Below are positions 12,880-25,829 of a DNA stretch of 64,000 bases, in pieces. The position numbers and the translations under genes were made by a program. Positions within the stretch are counted from its first letter, which is position 1, and every line of letters starts with the position of its first letter. The notes beneath the pieces are model-generated. The model ran no database searches. It was not told where the DNA came from and worked only from the letters and a program-made list of their open reading frames with translations. The stretch is from Microcebus murinus (taxonomy: Eukaryota; Chordata; Mammalia; Primates; Cheirogaleidae): positions 71,960,001 to 72,024,000 of the forward strand of contig NC_134106.1 of NCBI RefSeq assembly GCF_040939455.1, given 5' to 3'.

Positions 12880-13115
12880 AGTCTAAGCTTAAATGTTTCT
12901 TTAGGGAGTCATTCCTTGACCCCCAAAATAGGTTTAATCCCCCCTGCTGTATAACTACACAGAACCCTATACCCCTTCTCTTTTGTAAAGCTCATAAGGA
13001 GACTACAGGCTCCAGAAGATCAAAGAGTTTTTCTTATTCACCAAGCCTTTGCATAACGCCTGGCACAAAGCAAATGCTCAATAAGTATCTGCTGAATTTA
13101 ACTGCATGGAATATG
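12880..13115 (+). repeat. L2 3' end
   Basis: Ends with 'cgcctggcacaaagcaaatg' and 'ctcaataagtatctgctgaa', the typical L2 terminal text. Confidence 0.65.
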
Positions 13116-13339
13116 AGATATGAGGAAGGGTCAAAAAATTTCAGCCATAAATAACAATTATGCAACAAAAATTTCCAGAGTCTCTTCTATGTATGTTTTA
13201 AAATCTCAAAGAGTAAAAGTTTCATGGAAATTGTCCAAAAAAAATTCCTTTTAAACTTATAAAATGAAAGGGACTTTGCAAAAGAAAACATACCTAAAAG
13301 AAATGCAAAAAGCCAAAAGTATCTGGTCATGTCCCATAT

Positions 13340-13490
13340 CAGTGCTTTTCAACCTGAACTACACACAAAAGCCAACTGGGAAACTTAAAAAATACTAATT
13401 TGACTGTACTGGAGGTAGACCCCAAATGACAGGTAGCAAAGTCTCTCCAGGTGTTTCTAATGTTCTGTTAGGGTTAAGAAACATAGTCCA
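13340..13490 (+). repeat. MER5A-like hAT fragment
   Basis: Begins 'tcagtgcttttcaacctgaa' and ends 'ccaggtgtttctaatg' with 'agggttaagaaac', matching the ends of MER5-type elements. Confidence 0.6.
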
Positions 13491-13518
13491 AGACAAAGAG
13501 CTCAAAAAATGTATCAGA

Positions 13519-13805
13519 CTGGGTGTGGTGGCTCATCCCTATAATCCTAGCACTTTGGGGACCAAGGTGGGAGGATCACTTGGAGTCAGGAGTTCAAGAC
13601 CAGCCTGACCAAGAGTGAGACCCCATCTCTACAAAACAGAAAAATTAGCCAGGCATGATGGCTCACACCTGTATTCCCAGCTATTCAGGAGGCTGAGGCA
13701 GGAGGATGGCTTGAGCCCAGGAGTTTGAGGATGCAGTGAACTATGATGATACCACTGAACTGTACCCAGGGCAACAGAATGAGATCCTGTCTCCAAAAAA
13801 AAAAA
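13519..13805 (+). repeat. Alu (older dimer)
   Basis: Starts 'ctgggtgtggtggctcatcc' and ends in an A-rich tail. It has a short linker. Confidence 0.85.
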
Positions 13806-14607
13806 CAGAAATAAAAATTTAAAAAAAATGTATCAAACAAGTCTTATTATTACTGTTAACTAACATCACTATAATAAACCAAAGGAAATTTAAAGCAGAT
13901 AAAAAGAAAATTCAACAAACATTTATTTAGTGCCAATAGGATTTCAGTAAATGAAAGGCATTAATAATTGATAAGTAAATAGAACATAAGGAGTACAGTA
14001 TAAAAAAATCTATTAGTAAATTAGACAATATGCTGTGAAAACCATAAGAAACCTACAAAAAGAATTTCACACTATCAAAATATATCCTTCATTCAAATTC
14101 ATTCATAAAGTCTACTACATGCCAGACAAACTAGCCGCAAAGGAAACTAAAATCAGTAAGACACCATTTTATATAAATAGTGCTGAGACAAATGGCAAGA
14201 CAAATAAAAAACAAAATGATTGAATTCCTGTTCCATCCCTCACTGAAAATAATTCCAGGTGGACTGAAGACATATATATAGAATGCCAAACTGTGTTACT
14301 TTAACAAGATAGTAGTGGAGAATATATTTATGATTTCAGGGTATAGAAGGATTTCTTAAACAGTACATAAAAAGCAAAAACCATTAAAAGGAAAACACTT
14401 AATGTTTTTATCTATACTGAAATTAAGAATTTTTATTTATCGTAAGACTCCAGTAAGAAAGTAAAATATCAAAAATTGGGAGAAGGTATTTGTAACCATA
14501 TAAATGGTAAAAAAATAAAAGGCATTTATAAGGACTTTGTATCCAGGATATATAGAGATCTCTTATGAACAAATGTTTTTTTAAAAAATAGAATTCTAAA
14601 AATTATA

Positions 14608-14935
14608 CAGTTGGCCCTCCTTACCTGTGGGTTCTGCATCTCTGGATTCAACCAACCACAGATCAAAAATATTTAAAAAAAAAAAGGATGGTTGCATCTG
14701 TACTGAACATACACAGACTTTTTTTCCTGTCATTACTCCCTAAACAATACAGTGCAACAATTTACGCAACATTTACATTGTATTAGCTAGTATAAGTAAT
14801 CTAGAGATGATTTCAAGTATACAGGAGGATGCGCAAATACTATACCATTTTATAGCAGGACCTTGAACATCCATGGATTTTGGTATTAGGGGTTGTGGAA
14901 CCAATCCCTCACAGATACCAAGGGTCAAAAGTATG
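14608..14935 (+). repeat. Tigger-group (MER8/Tigger2-like) DNA element
   Basis: Starts 'cagttggccctccttacctg', with 'gattcaaccaaccacagatc' inside, and ends with the near-inverse 'ataccaagggtcaaaagta'. It is non-autonomous. Confidence 0.65.
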
Positions 14936-15093
14936 TGAAAATATATCTGCAGGATAATTTAAGTCTTTGGATGATCTCATCTTCTTCCAGAGAGGACTTA
15001 CATTTGCTTCTGGCAAACATCTAGCTTAAGTGCACTGGCAACTGGTTCTTAATTAATCTTGAGTAATCCAATCAGAGATAGAAAGTATTTGCA

Positions 15094-15422
<329 letters not shown>

Positions 15423-15999
15423 GAAAGTATTTGCAGCTGGGCTTCAGTTTTTGTGAAAACAAGTCTATCTCCTGCTCTCTGTTACTGCTAAGTTTGTATC
15501 TTTTCAGAGTACCAACCAAAAGCCCTAGATATTTACCAGAGGCCCTTATGAACTCCAATTTTTGTACTCCCCAACCACAGGGTCAAAAGCTCTACTCAAA
15601 TTCTCAGTTTGTCAGCCACTGCATTTCAGGAATTAAAGGATCTCTTTAGGGGGAAAGTGGTCCCAAATGATTGGGTTCATGTAATCGAACTCCCCCCTTC
15701 TCTAAGATCTTGATTTTGCAACTTGTCACTGCCTTGGCAGATTTTAGTGACTTAAAATAGTTATACTTTTTGTTTAGACCTTCTAGTTATTTTTGGCAGA
15801 GGGTTGGTTAAAAACAATTTAGTCCATAATCAGCCTTGTAATTTTTAAAAGACTCTATATCCTAGTTCTGTTCCATAAAAAGGCCTAGTAGTAGGGACAC
15901 TCCAGTAGCAAAATGAATCATGAGCACCTAAATTTTGGTTTCTAAATAGCATTCCCACTAAAAGAAACTAGTGCTTCTTGGAGATATGGCTGATTTCAG

Positions 16000-16180
16000 G
16001 TTTCAGGCTGGGAATACACAAATCACACCAGGATATATTATGCCAGAAAATAAAAAAACATTCAAAGATAAATAAGGTTATGTTAAAAGGAGACAGGAAT
16101 TGGCTTGAAACAGCTTCCACTGGCCAAATTTTTAAGTATTACAGCATCAAACAGAATAATGGTTAGAAATGATTGTAACA
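16000..16180 (+). repeat. Unidentified ancient interspersed repeat, copy A
   Basis: Shares order and wording with 51090-51300: 'atggctgatttcagg', 'ggcttgaaacagcttccact', 'cagcatcaaacagaataat'. The family was not identified. Confidence 0.5.
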
Positions 16181-16419
16181 CACGAAAATCCATAAGTCCA
16201 AAATGGTGTTTCTGAGAGGGGTGGAGGGGAGAGAGAAAGCATTTGACACTACTGGATACTATTATAACAATTCCTTATTCTAAATACTGGTGATTAAATA
16301 AAAACATTAAGTACTTATCCTGCCTTTTCAGTAGAAACTGTATGGCCAGGTTAACAAACAGCCACAGATAATGAGGGACAGATCTTTACAGAAGACTGGC
16401 ATCTAAAAAATGAGGAATA

Positions 16420-16551
16420 GGCCGGTTGTGGTGGCTCATGCCTGCAATCCTAACATTCTGGGAGGCCAAGGCAGGAGGATCACTCAAGCTCAAGAGTTTG
16501 AGACCAGCTTGAACAACAGCAAGACTCAGTCTCTATTTAAAAGATAATAAT
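16420..16551 (+). repeat. Alu left monomer
   Basis: Starts 'ggccggttgtggtggctcat' and stops after 'agtctctatttaaaa'. It is a single monomer. Confidence 0.8.
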
Positions 16552-16590
16552 AAATCACAGAATTAGGAAAATCACCATTATAAAAACTCT

Positions 16591-16924
16591 TTTCTTTTTT
16601 CTTTTATTTTTTTTGAGACAGAGTCTCACTTTGTTGCTCAAGCTAGAGTGCCATGGCATCAGCCTAGCTCACAGCAACCTCAAACTACTAGGCTCAAGCA
16701 ATCCTTCTGCCTCAGCCTCACGAGTAGCTAGGACTACAGGCATGTGCCACCATGCCCGGCTAATTTTTTCTATATATTTTTAGTTGGCCAATTAATTTCT
16801 ATTTTTAGTAGAGACAGGGGCTCGCTCTTGCTCAGGCTGGTCTCAAACTCTCGAGCTCAAATGATCTGTCCACCTCAGCCTCCCAAAGTGCTAGGGTTAC
16901 AGGCGTGAGCCACGGCGCCCGGCC
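16591..16924 (-). mobile_element. Lemur-type Alu
   Basis: Full dimer. The flanks 'accattataaaaactctt' and 'accattctaaaaactctt' form its target duplication. Confidence 0.94.
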
Positions 16925-16960
16925 ACCATTCTAAAAACTCTTATAGATTAGTTGATCAAG

Positions 16961-17285
<325 letters not shown>

Positions 17286-17747
17286 GAATAGTTGATCAAG
17301 AGAGGGACACCAACAGGCCCTAAAGTGTCTAATGAACAGTTAATGAGGAATAGGACATTCATATGGTGCCAAAGTATCACCCACCCCTCAGATTACTTAC
17401 TAGCAGCAAAAAGAAAAACATAACAGAGATCTGGTTGTCACTACCTCAACCAAGTGACCAAAGTTATTAGCATCACTAAGTATGAGACAACCAGACATTA
17501 TATGCTGTCTGACGTGATATACTAAGTACACAGATTACCTGTGAGGTATGCTTACTAAAATTGTTTAACCTGAATTTAATTGAGCTTAGACCCAACTTCC
17601 ATTTCATAGAAGCAGAAAATACAAGAAAAAGCTAACCACAAGATACAATCAGACAAATCCAGAACAAGGAACAGTCTACAAGACAAATGGCCTACACTTA
17701 ACAAAAAAGTCTTTACTCTTACAATGGTATAAGTAAAAGACAGGAGA

Positions 17748-18050
17748 GGCTGGACACAGTGGCTCACGCCTATAATCTTAGCACTCTGGGAGCCCGAGGT
17801 GAGAGGACTGCTTGAGCTCAGGAGCTCAACACTAGCCTGAGCAAGAATGAGATTCCGTCTCTACTAAAAATAGAAACTTAGCCGAGCATCATGGCTTGTG
17901 TCTATAGTCCCAGCTACTCAGAAGACTGAGACAGGAGTTTCACTTGAGCTGAGGAGTATGAGGTTGCTGTGAGCTAGGCTGACACCACAGCACTCAATTC
18001 AGGGCAACAAAGTGAGACTCTGTCCCAAAAAAACAAACAAAAAAACAAAA
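17748..18050 (+). mobile_element. Alu
   Basis: Dimer with the flanks 'aagtaaaagacaggaga' and 'aagtaaaaggcaggaga' as target duplication. It has a short linker. Confidence 0.9.
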
Positions 18051-18150
18051 AAGTAAAAGGCAGGAGATTACCAAACAAAAGCAAATAAATACAAAACATG
18101 GTCCTTCACTGGATCCTAACTTAAAAAAAATTTACAAAAGACATACTGGG

Positions 18151-18425
18151 GACCTAGGAGCAGTGGCTCACACCTATAATCTTTGGAAGGCCCAGACAAG
18201 TGGATCACTTGAGGCCAGGAGTTTGAGACCAGCCTGGGCAACATAGGAAGAACCGTGTCTCTACAAAAAATCTTAAAAATTAGCTGGACATGGTGGTACA
18301 TTTCTATAGTCCTAGCTACTTCTCCTTGAGGAGTTCAAGGCTACAGTGAGCTATGATCATACGCATTCCAGGCTGAGTGACAGAGCAAGACCCTGTCTCA
18401 AAAAAAAAAAAAAAAAAAAAAAAAA
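18151..18425 (+). repeat. Alu (older)
   Basis: Starts near 'gacctaggagcagtggctca' and ends in a run of about 25 A. Similar 'aaaagacatactggg' and 'aaaagacatattagg' segments flank it. Confidence 0.85.
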
Positions 18426-18664
18426 GACATATTAGGAATACAATGGGGGGAACTTAAATATGGACTGGATACTTGATATTAAGGAAATTTTGTTCATTGT
18501 GTAGAAGAATTTCCATATTTTCTAGAAATGCAATCTGAAATGTGAAATGTGTAATCTCTATTCTTCAAAATGATTCAGTAAAAAAATTAAGTTTATCAAA
18601 TAATAGTCAAATGCTATTAAAGTCTGAATTTAGATGATTAACATATGGGTTTTCATTATACTAT

Positions 18665-19025
18665 CTGCTATGGTATGAATGTTTGTGCATCTCCCAAAAT
18701 TCTTATGTTGAAATCCTAAACCTCAAAGTGATGGTATTAGGAGGTGGGCCTTCTGAGAGGTGATTAAGTCCATTAGGAATGGGAATAATGCCCTTATAAA
18801 ATAGGCCCAAGGGAGCTTATTTGTCCCCTCCCCCATGTATGGACACAGCAAGAAGGCACCATCTATACACCAGAAAGCAGGGGCCTCGCAAGACACCAAA
18901 TCTGCCAGTACCTTGATCTTGGACTTCTCAGCCTCCATAACTGTGGAAAATAAATTTCTGTTGTTTATAGGCTATCCAGTTTACAGTCTTTTGTTATAGC
19001 AGTCCCAAAGCAATAAAACACTATT
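18665..19025 (+). repeat. MLT1A-type solo LTR (MaLR)
   Basis: Starts 'tgctatggtatgaatgtttg', with 'gatggtattaggaggtgggc', 'cttgatcttggacttctcag' and 'aataaatttctgttgtttat' in order. It is a solo LTR without internal viral genes. Confidence 0.85.
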
Positions 19026-19199
19026 ATTTCTTGTACTTTTCTTAAAGCTTAAAATTTTTCATAACAAAATTTTAAAATAAAGTACTTGGCATTTTGTAGG
19101 TGTTCTATTTTAAGAAGAAATTAAACTCTTCATGACAAAGACAGTGTCTTTATGACAATATATACAACAGTGAAATGACAAGCCACATAAATGGAGAAG

Positions 19200-19570
19200 A
19201 TAAAAATTTTAAAAGATGCTCGACTTCACTGGTAATCAGGAAAAAGCCAGATAGTAATCTCATTCTTCTAAGATTGGCAAAAGTCAAAAATTCAATAACA
19301 AGTGTTAGAGAAGATGTAAAGTCAGGAAACTTTCATACTTGCTAGCGAATTTATAAATCAGTTCAACTCTTTTTGGAGGCCAATTTGGCTATTTTTACAA
19401 AGAAGTCACAGCCTAAGATCCAATAATTTCACTTGCAGACATATATTCTAAAGAAATTCTTTCACAAATACACAAGGATACATGTATTAGACTGTTGATT
19501 GAAGCATTGTTCTATTACCAAAAAAAACAATCTAAATGTCCACATGTAAGGGTATGAATAAATCTCATTT
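19200..19570 (+). repeat. L1 fragment (old)
   Basis: L1 ORF2 3' end-like text: 'gatgctcgacttcactggta', 'agtgttagagaagatgtaaa', 'aacaatctaaatgtccac'. Confidence 0.6.
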
Positions 19571-19679
19571 TCAAAATATACAAAACAATACTAGGCATAC
19601 CAAATTTAGGACGTTTGCTGTCACTCTCTGTGAGAATGTAAGGAAACAGGATAAAGAGAGTAAGCATGTATAAAAGTGT

Positions 19680-20140
19680 ATTTGTTTCCTGAGGCCACCA
19701 TAACAAAGTACTTAAAACAGAAATTTCTTGTCTCACAATTCTAAGTCCAGAAATCAAAATTCAGTATCACTGGGCCAAAATCAAGGTAGCAGAAGAGACA
19801 TGCTTCCTCCAGAGGATCTAGGAGAGAATCCATTTCTTGACCCTTCCCACTCTTTATAGCTGCAGGCACTCCTTAGCTTGTGGATGCATCACTCCAATCT
19901 TCAAAGCCAGCATCTTCAATTTTCTTTCTGCTCTATGTTCATATTGCCTTCTCCTCATCTGTAAGAGTTAAATATCCCTCTGACCTACTCTTAGAAAAAT
20001 ACAAGTGATTATATTTAGGGCCCACCATCTTAAGAGCCTTGATTTATTCATACCTGCAAGGATCCTTTTCCCAAATAAGGTAGCATTATAGGTTCCAGGA
20101 ATTAGCACCTGATATCATTTTTCAGTCTACCACAATGGGT
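19680..20140 (-). repeat. MLT1 solo LTR (MaLR), antisense
   Basis: Reverse-complement MLT1 text: 'tgtttcctgaggccaccata', 'taacaaagtacttaaaacag', 'aatttcttgtctcacaattc', and at the far end a segment like 'aaataaggtagcattatagg'. Confidence 0.75.
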
Positions 20141-20639
20141 ATCTACTATCCTCTGTTCTTTAATTTAAAATATTAAATAATTTTTTACATTTTCATGAGA
20201 GAAATTAAAGGACTAGAAAAAACATAACAAGCAAATTCTTAAACAAAAGCAGAAATACATAAAATCAATTTAAAATGGGGAAAAAAACAAACACTGACTC
20301 CAAAAATATTTTGAGATGATAATTTTAATACTTTTTAATGGCACAAATTCAAAAGATAGAGAAAAGTGTATAGAGAAAAGTAAGCTTCCCTCCGATTTTT
20401 GTCCCTCAGTTACCAAGCTCCTCTCCCTAAAATCTTGATCTCTGAAGGAAGTGTCTCCCTCCTGTTACCCTGATTTTGGCCCAGTGAAACTAGAATTTTG
20501 TGTATCATTTCAGACAATCTAAAATACATGTAAAACTAGAAATTAGCCCAAAACAACAAATATAAGTGAACTTAGATGAAAATCTGCCTATTCTGATCAC
20601 TGTCAGCAGAGTATATGTCAGCTCAATTATCAAATGTCC

Positions 20640-20800
20640 AAGTGTTCTCTCTCACCATCTCTACTTCCATCCATCAAACAAGTACCCAATGGGCACCTTA
20701 CTTTTATTGGAGTTCAACATTATGCCAGCACAGTGGATGAAAGCATAAATAAAAATATAATCCTTGCCCTCAAGTACCTTACAATTTTGCTGAGGACAAA
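20640..20800 (-). repeat. L2-like fragment
   Basis: 'ccttgccctcaagtacctta' and preceding text resemble antisense L2 3' sequence. Confidence 0.4.
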
Positions 20801-21099
20801 GTAAAAGAGAAAAATATTCTACCAAGATAGTACTGTGTCTATCTTCTCTGATCTCTTTAATTCTGTCCAAAACTGAGCTCTTCAGCACCCTTTCCTCCAT
20901 CATTACCATTCTCATCAAACCTGCTGTTTCCCTGAATTCTCTCCATTTCAGTTCATGGCACTGCTATTCAGGGCCATGGTTAGGTGTGACTAGAGGGCAG
21001 GGTTAAACAAAAACCTAAGAATCATCTTTGCACTCTTATCCCACAAGTAGTATATAGCAAATTCTGACTATATATCCTAAATATTCATAAAACGATCCT

Positions 21100-21640
21100 C
21101 TCCATTCCCATTCTAAGACCAGTATCATCTCTCACCTGGGCCACTAACTGGCCTCCCTACCTAAATCTCTTCTATCCAATTCATGTCCTAAACCACTGTT
21201 CTGAATGCTCCCCATCTTCAGCAAGCATGACACACAGACCTCTGCTAATTTGCCCTCTATCTCCCTCTCCAATGTTACATCTTACCACTATCATCACTCC
21301 TCCTACATCCCACTCAGAACAGCATTTCATCCTCCAACCATTCTGAACTTTTTCCTGGCTCTTCCATCTTCCACACTCTATCCTTGCACATGCAATTCAC
21401 TATGCTAGGAATTCCTCCCCTTTCCTAATCTTATACCTACCCATCTGCCTTGCTAATGTCTCTTGTGACAAGACCCAGACACGCTCCCTGACCAGTTCTC
21501 CTTCCCCACTCTGAAGAGTTAATCACTCCCTCCACTGTGACATCAAAGACTTTGTTTATATTTATATTACTGCCCTAAAGTATATTTGCTCACATGTCAG
21601 TTTCCCCAGTAAACTATATTTTTTTAAGTCATCATTCTCT
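21100..21640 (+). repeat. L2 LINE fragment
   Basis: Follows the L2 order on +: 'aactggcctccctacctaaa', 'ttcctggctcttccat', 'gctaggaattcctcccctt', 'agttaatcactccctcc'. Open frames here are not genes. Confidence 0.6.
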
Positions 21641-22239
21641 TATTTTTGTAAACCTGGTTCCAACCGAATGCACACCAAAATATTGCAATCTTTGTTGTAT
21701 GAACTAAGTCAATGAAGCTTCATCTTTTTCTCTATCTCCCCTTCTCACTTTCTTCCCTTTCCTGATAGTATGCCACAAGGAGTCATGACCCAGTCTAAGG
21801 ACATAAGTTAGTCATATGATTTAAGAATTCTGGTGCCACAGAAGGTAGCACTCTACCCAAAGGCTAAATCAGTGAAGTCCCTAAGTAGGACAGCACAATT
21901 TTCCAGCAGAACCCCAAATCCAAAAGAAGAACTCTTTCCAGCAGAATCTCATGTCCCCCTGATTCCCAAACCAAGATTGTCACAGGTTTCTAAATGGATT
22001 ATAAAACATCCTCATCCTCAGCAGGTCCAGTATTGTCTTTACTTATACCGTTTAAGATAGGTTTCACCACTAAGATGTCTCCCCCAAAGTGTCTGAGATG
22101 TCTAGGGGCAATGACTTTAGTCTGTTAAGGCTATTTACATAGCAAATGTCTTCTTGGAAAATTCCTTGAAACATTGCTCATCTTGGGACTCCCTGACCTT
22201 AAATCTTACTTAACCTTATTCTGATACTCACTTATCATT

Positions 22240-22290
22240 CAACAAACATTTATTTAGCACCTACTCTATGCTGCCTACTATTAATATATC
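22240..22290 (-). repeat. L2-like 3' end fragment
   Basis: 'aacatttatttagcacctac' is the reverse complement of the L2 tail. Confidence 0.4.
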
Positions 22291-22745
22291 AGATTGCTTG
22301 GACTACCACCCATAATGTATCTTACTTGCCTGACCTGACCTGTCATCATGGCCTAAAAGGTACCATATGGGACAACCACGATGGTATAGCATGACTGCAC
22401 CTGGCCCCTCCTTATCCTGTGTCAGAACCTGGACCCTCGTGTCTGCATCTTCCAGCCTCTAATAGAAGGCATATTATAAATTTATCACAACTCAAGAGAT
22501 GCCCGGCTGAGACAACAGCATTTAGTCAAGTCCCTCTCTTTCTCTAACGCCTCTTCCCTTTCTGTCAACATTATCACATTTTTAAAAATTTCCTTTGCTT
22601 AGCTTCTTTTATGAAGTTGAATATGTTATTTCTTTCTCCTTCTTAAAAAAAAAACAAAACATTACTTCTCTTCTTATTCATATATGGCTCTCAGTACTTC
22701 ATCTGTGCATCAGCAGCTCTACAGAGAAAAAAAATATTTTCCATC

Positions 22746-23325
22746 TGTGATAGTTAATTTTAGCTGATAGTTAATTTCACCTCAACTAGGTTGAGGAATA
22801 CCCAGAAAGCTTGGTAAAGCACTATGTCTGGGTATCTCTATGAGGGTATTTCTGGAGAAGACTAGCATTTCAATCAGTGGACTGAGTAAGGAAGATCTAC
22901 TCTCACCCAATGTGGGTGGGCACCATCCAATTGGTTGTGGGCCCAGACAGAACAAAAAGGCAGAGGAAAGGTGAATTCTTGTTCTCTCTTTCTTTTGAAG
23001 CTCAGACATTCTTCTTCTCCTGTCCTTGGATATCAGAACTCCAGGTCCTCCAGCCTTTGGACTCCAGAACTTCCATCAGTGTCCCCTTCAATCAGCAGGG
23101 GGCAGGGAGAGACACCGATGGAAGTGCTGGAGTCCAAATCCCTCTCCCCATTCTCAGGCCTTCAGCCTCGGAATGAGGTACACCACCAGCTTCTCTTGTT
23201 CTCCAGCTTGAAGATGGCATATCATGCGACTTAGCACACGAGTCAATTTCCACATTAAATTCCCAGTCATCTATTTATCCATCCTGTTGGTTCTGGTTCT
23301 CTGGAGAACCTTAATATACCATCCC
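22746..23325 (+). repeat. LTR-like element, copy 1 (family not assigned)
   Basis: Starts 'tgatagttaattttagctga', contains 'ggtatttctggagaagacta', 'cagtggactgagtaaggaag' and 'agaacaaaaaggcagaggaa', and ends 'ggttctctggagaaccttaa'. It is homologous to 38682-39240. Open frames of 60-99 codons here have no recognisable protein. Confidence 0.6.
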
Positions 23326-23844
23326 TGCTTTATTTCCACTTTCTTGAATTACAGACTCATGCTAAATAACTCTAGCAAGTGACAGAAACACTGTTTCCAT
23401 GTCACAAGGTGTGAGAGAGACCCTAGTGCTTAGTATTAAAGAAGCTGAACCTAAAGTAGAGAATCTTTTGACAAACTAAAACAACATATAATCAGAACTG
23501 AAAGTGTACTTTGAAGAACTGAGGAGGAACTTGAAGAAAATCTTAGGCAGGGTATCTCCAGCACTGGATAAAATAGATCACCTATCTAATACTAAAAATC
23601 CTACTAAATAGTCAAGAACCCATTCATAGGCAGGAAGGGCATGGAAAACATGATAGCGACCGGTCAAATCATTTCTAATCATTCCGGCCTAGAGCTGCTC
23701 ACTCCAACCTCTGAACTCCTATAACTGTATATGCAGTAACCAATCCAAACTTGTTTTTGAAAATGTTTATCTCATTTGCTAGAAGTTAAGTTCTTTGGCT
23801 TATTTAATCTTTAAAATCCACTTTTGGGAGGCTGCATAAACAGT

Positions 23845-24070
23845 ATGATATAACATTATGAGTATAGGCCTCAGGATACTTACTAGATTATAACCTCTGG
23901 TGCTGTAATTTACAAACTGAATGACCTTGGGCAAATTACTTAAACACTTTATGCCTCAGTTCCACACTTTACAGACTGCGGATAATAACAATACCTACAC
24001 TGTAACATTCAGAGTCCCAACAAAGTATGTATCACAATGCCGGGTTCAATACGTTGGCTAAAGGTGGTAG
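23845..24070 (+). repeat. MIR SINE
   Basis: MIR core 'tgaccttgggcaaattactt' followed by 'atgcctcagttcc' and 'ggataataacaatacctaca'. Confidence 0.85.
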
Positions 24071-24094
24071 TTAATACTAATCTTTATACATTCT

Positions 24095-24250
24095 ACAATC
24101 TTACTACTCAAGTGCAAACAAGCAGCATCAATATCACCTGGGAGCTTCTTAGAACTCCTGGACCCTACCTCAGACCTACTGAATCAAATTTTTAATTATG
24201 ACAAGATCCCTAGTGATTAGTGTGCACATTAATGCTTAAGAAGTACTGCT
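24095..24250 (-). repeat. MER5A-like hAT element
   Basis: Antisense MER5A text: 'atcacctgggagcttcttag', 'cagacctactgaatca', 'ttaagaagtactgct'. Confidence 0.75.
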
Positions 24251-24960
24251 CTACAACACCTGGACTTGTCCATAATGAAAAAAAAGCGAAATCTTTTATT
24301 TAATAAATGTTATTACTCATTCAGCCCTGGCAGGCATATTTTAAAAACCAATCTCATACATCAACCCTGCTGTAGTCTGGTGTTAATTAGCTTTCCCAGG
24401 TAGGTTACCCTACTGAAAAAGTATGCCGACATTGTATTAACAATATTTATCATTTTAAAATAATCTGAGTGTTATATAAGTAATACATACACTAACATAT
24501 ACTGTTAAACTACACTTTAAACAGTAATAAGACCATTTTCCCCAGGATCTTTTTTGTTTCCCCAGAATCAATTTATGAATGGGAACACTAAGGCCAAACA
24601 CTGAAGGTAATAAATCATCTCTCCCTACCATCAAAAACACAATTCTAAAATAATTAGCATGTTAGACTATACATGCTGCAAAATGTATATCTATATAATG
24701 TTCTGCAGTTTACAAAGTGATGTCACACACTCTTATTTAAGCACCAGGATTTTTATTTTACCAGGCAGCAAAACCAAATAAGTTGCCTGATGAAATACTG
24801 ACTTTTAACAAAAAAATTAACACATGTATTATGTACCAGAAATTACATGACGCATGAGATGGTTTTAAAAACATGCCTGCTAGAGATAAGGTAAGATCAT
24901 TTATCGAAAGATTTTAGGTTTTTCCTATTATGGACAAATCTGGATGTTGTATAACAGTGC

Positions 24961-25312
24961 TTTTTTTTTTTTTTTTTTTTGAGACAGGGTCTCACTCTGT
25001 TGCCTGGGCTAGAGTGTTGAGGCGTCAGCCTAGCTCACAGCAACCTCAAACTCCTGGGCTCAAGCGATCCTCCTGCCTCAGCCTCCAGAGTAGCTAGGAC
25101 TACAGGCATGCGCCTCCACGCTCCGCTAATTTATATATACATATATATATATATATTTTTTTTTTTTAGTTGTCCAGCTAATTTCTATCTTTTTAGTAGA
25201 GACGGGGTCTCGCTCTTGCTTAGGTTGGTCTCAAACTCCTGAGTTCAAACGATCCGCCCACCCCGGCCTCCCAGAGTGCCAGGATTACAGGTGTGAGCCA
25301 CCACACCCGGCT
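24961..25312 (-). mobile_element. Lemur-type Alu inside MER5A
   Basis: Poly-T of about 20, full dimer, with an (AT)n tract in the linker. Flanks 'aacagtgctt' and 'gacagtgctt' show it inserted at the end of the MER5A that follows. Confidence 0.94.
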
Positions 25313-25455
25313 GACAGTGCTTCTTTAGCATTAATGAACATACTAACCATTAGAGATCTTGTCCGAATTCAAAATCTGATTCAGTAGGTCTGGGGTAGGG
25401 CCCGAGATTTCTAACAAGCTCCCAGGTGATATTTATGCTGCTGGTCTACATTCCA
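25313..25455 (+). repeat. MER5A-like hAT element
   Basis: 'tctgattcagtaggtctggg' and 'caagctcccaggtgatattt' are MER5A hallmarks in sense orientation. Confidence 0.8.
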
Positions 25456-25494
25456 AAGCAAGGCTGTAACTACTACTACTTAAAAAATTTTACA

Positions 25495-25620
25495 TCTTTT
25501 AATCTTCAATTAATGAGATGATACTATTAACATTCTTATTCGACAGAGGATAAGACTAAGGCACAGAGAAGTTAACTTTCCTGAGCTCACAGAACTAAGA
25601 TGTGGGAAGGCAGATTAACC
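25495..25620 (-). repeat. MIR SINE, antisense
   Basis: 'aggcacagagaagttaactt' and 'ctgagctcacagaactaaga' are antisense MIR text. It ends about 200 bp from the CHMP3 CpG island. Confidence 0.75.
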
Positions 25621-25829
25621 CTGCAGGGCACTTTCAACCGCTTGCCTCCCAACATTATCTCAATTAACATGCAGATTTGGAGTTCACTGCCGGGTCCAGA
25701 ACTATCACTGATGGCATTCTTCTTGGTTGGATCCCTGCTGTAATTAGTAAGTGTCAGAAGTCAACATAAGGTTGTACTGGAAGGGAAAGAGGAAATAGAG
25801 ACTCCCACTCGATACAACAGGGTAGATGA

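Noticed and set aside
22910..23234. Three overlapping open frames of 61-99 codons
   Set aside because: They lie in an LTR-like repeat shared with 38682-39240; no viral or host protein recognised.
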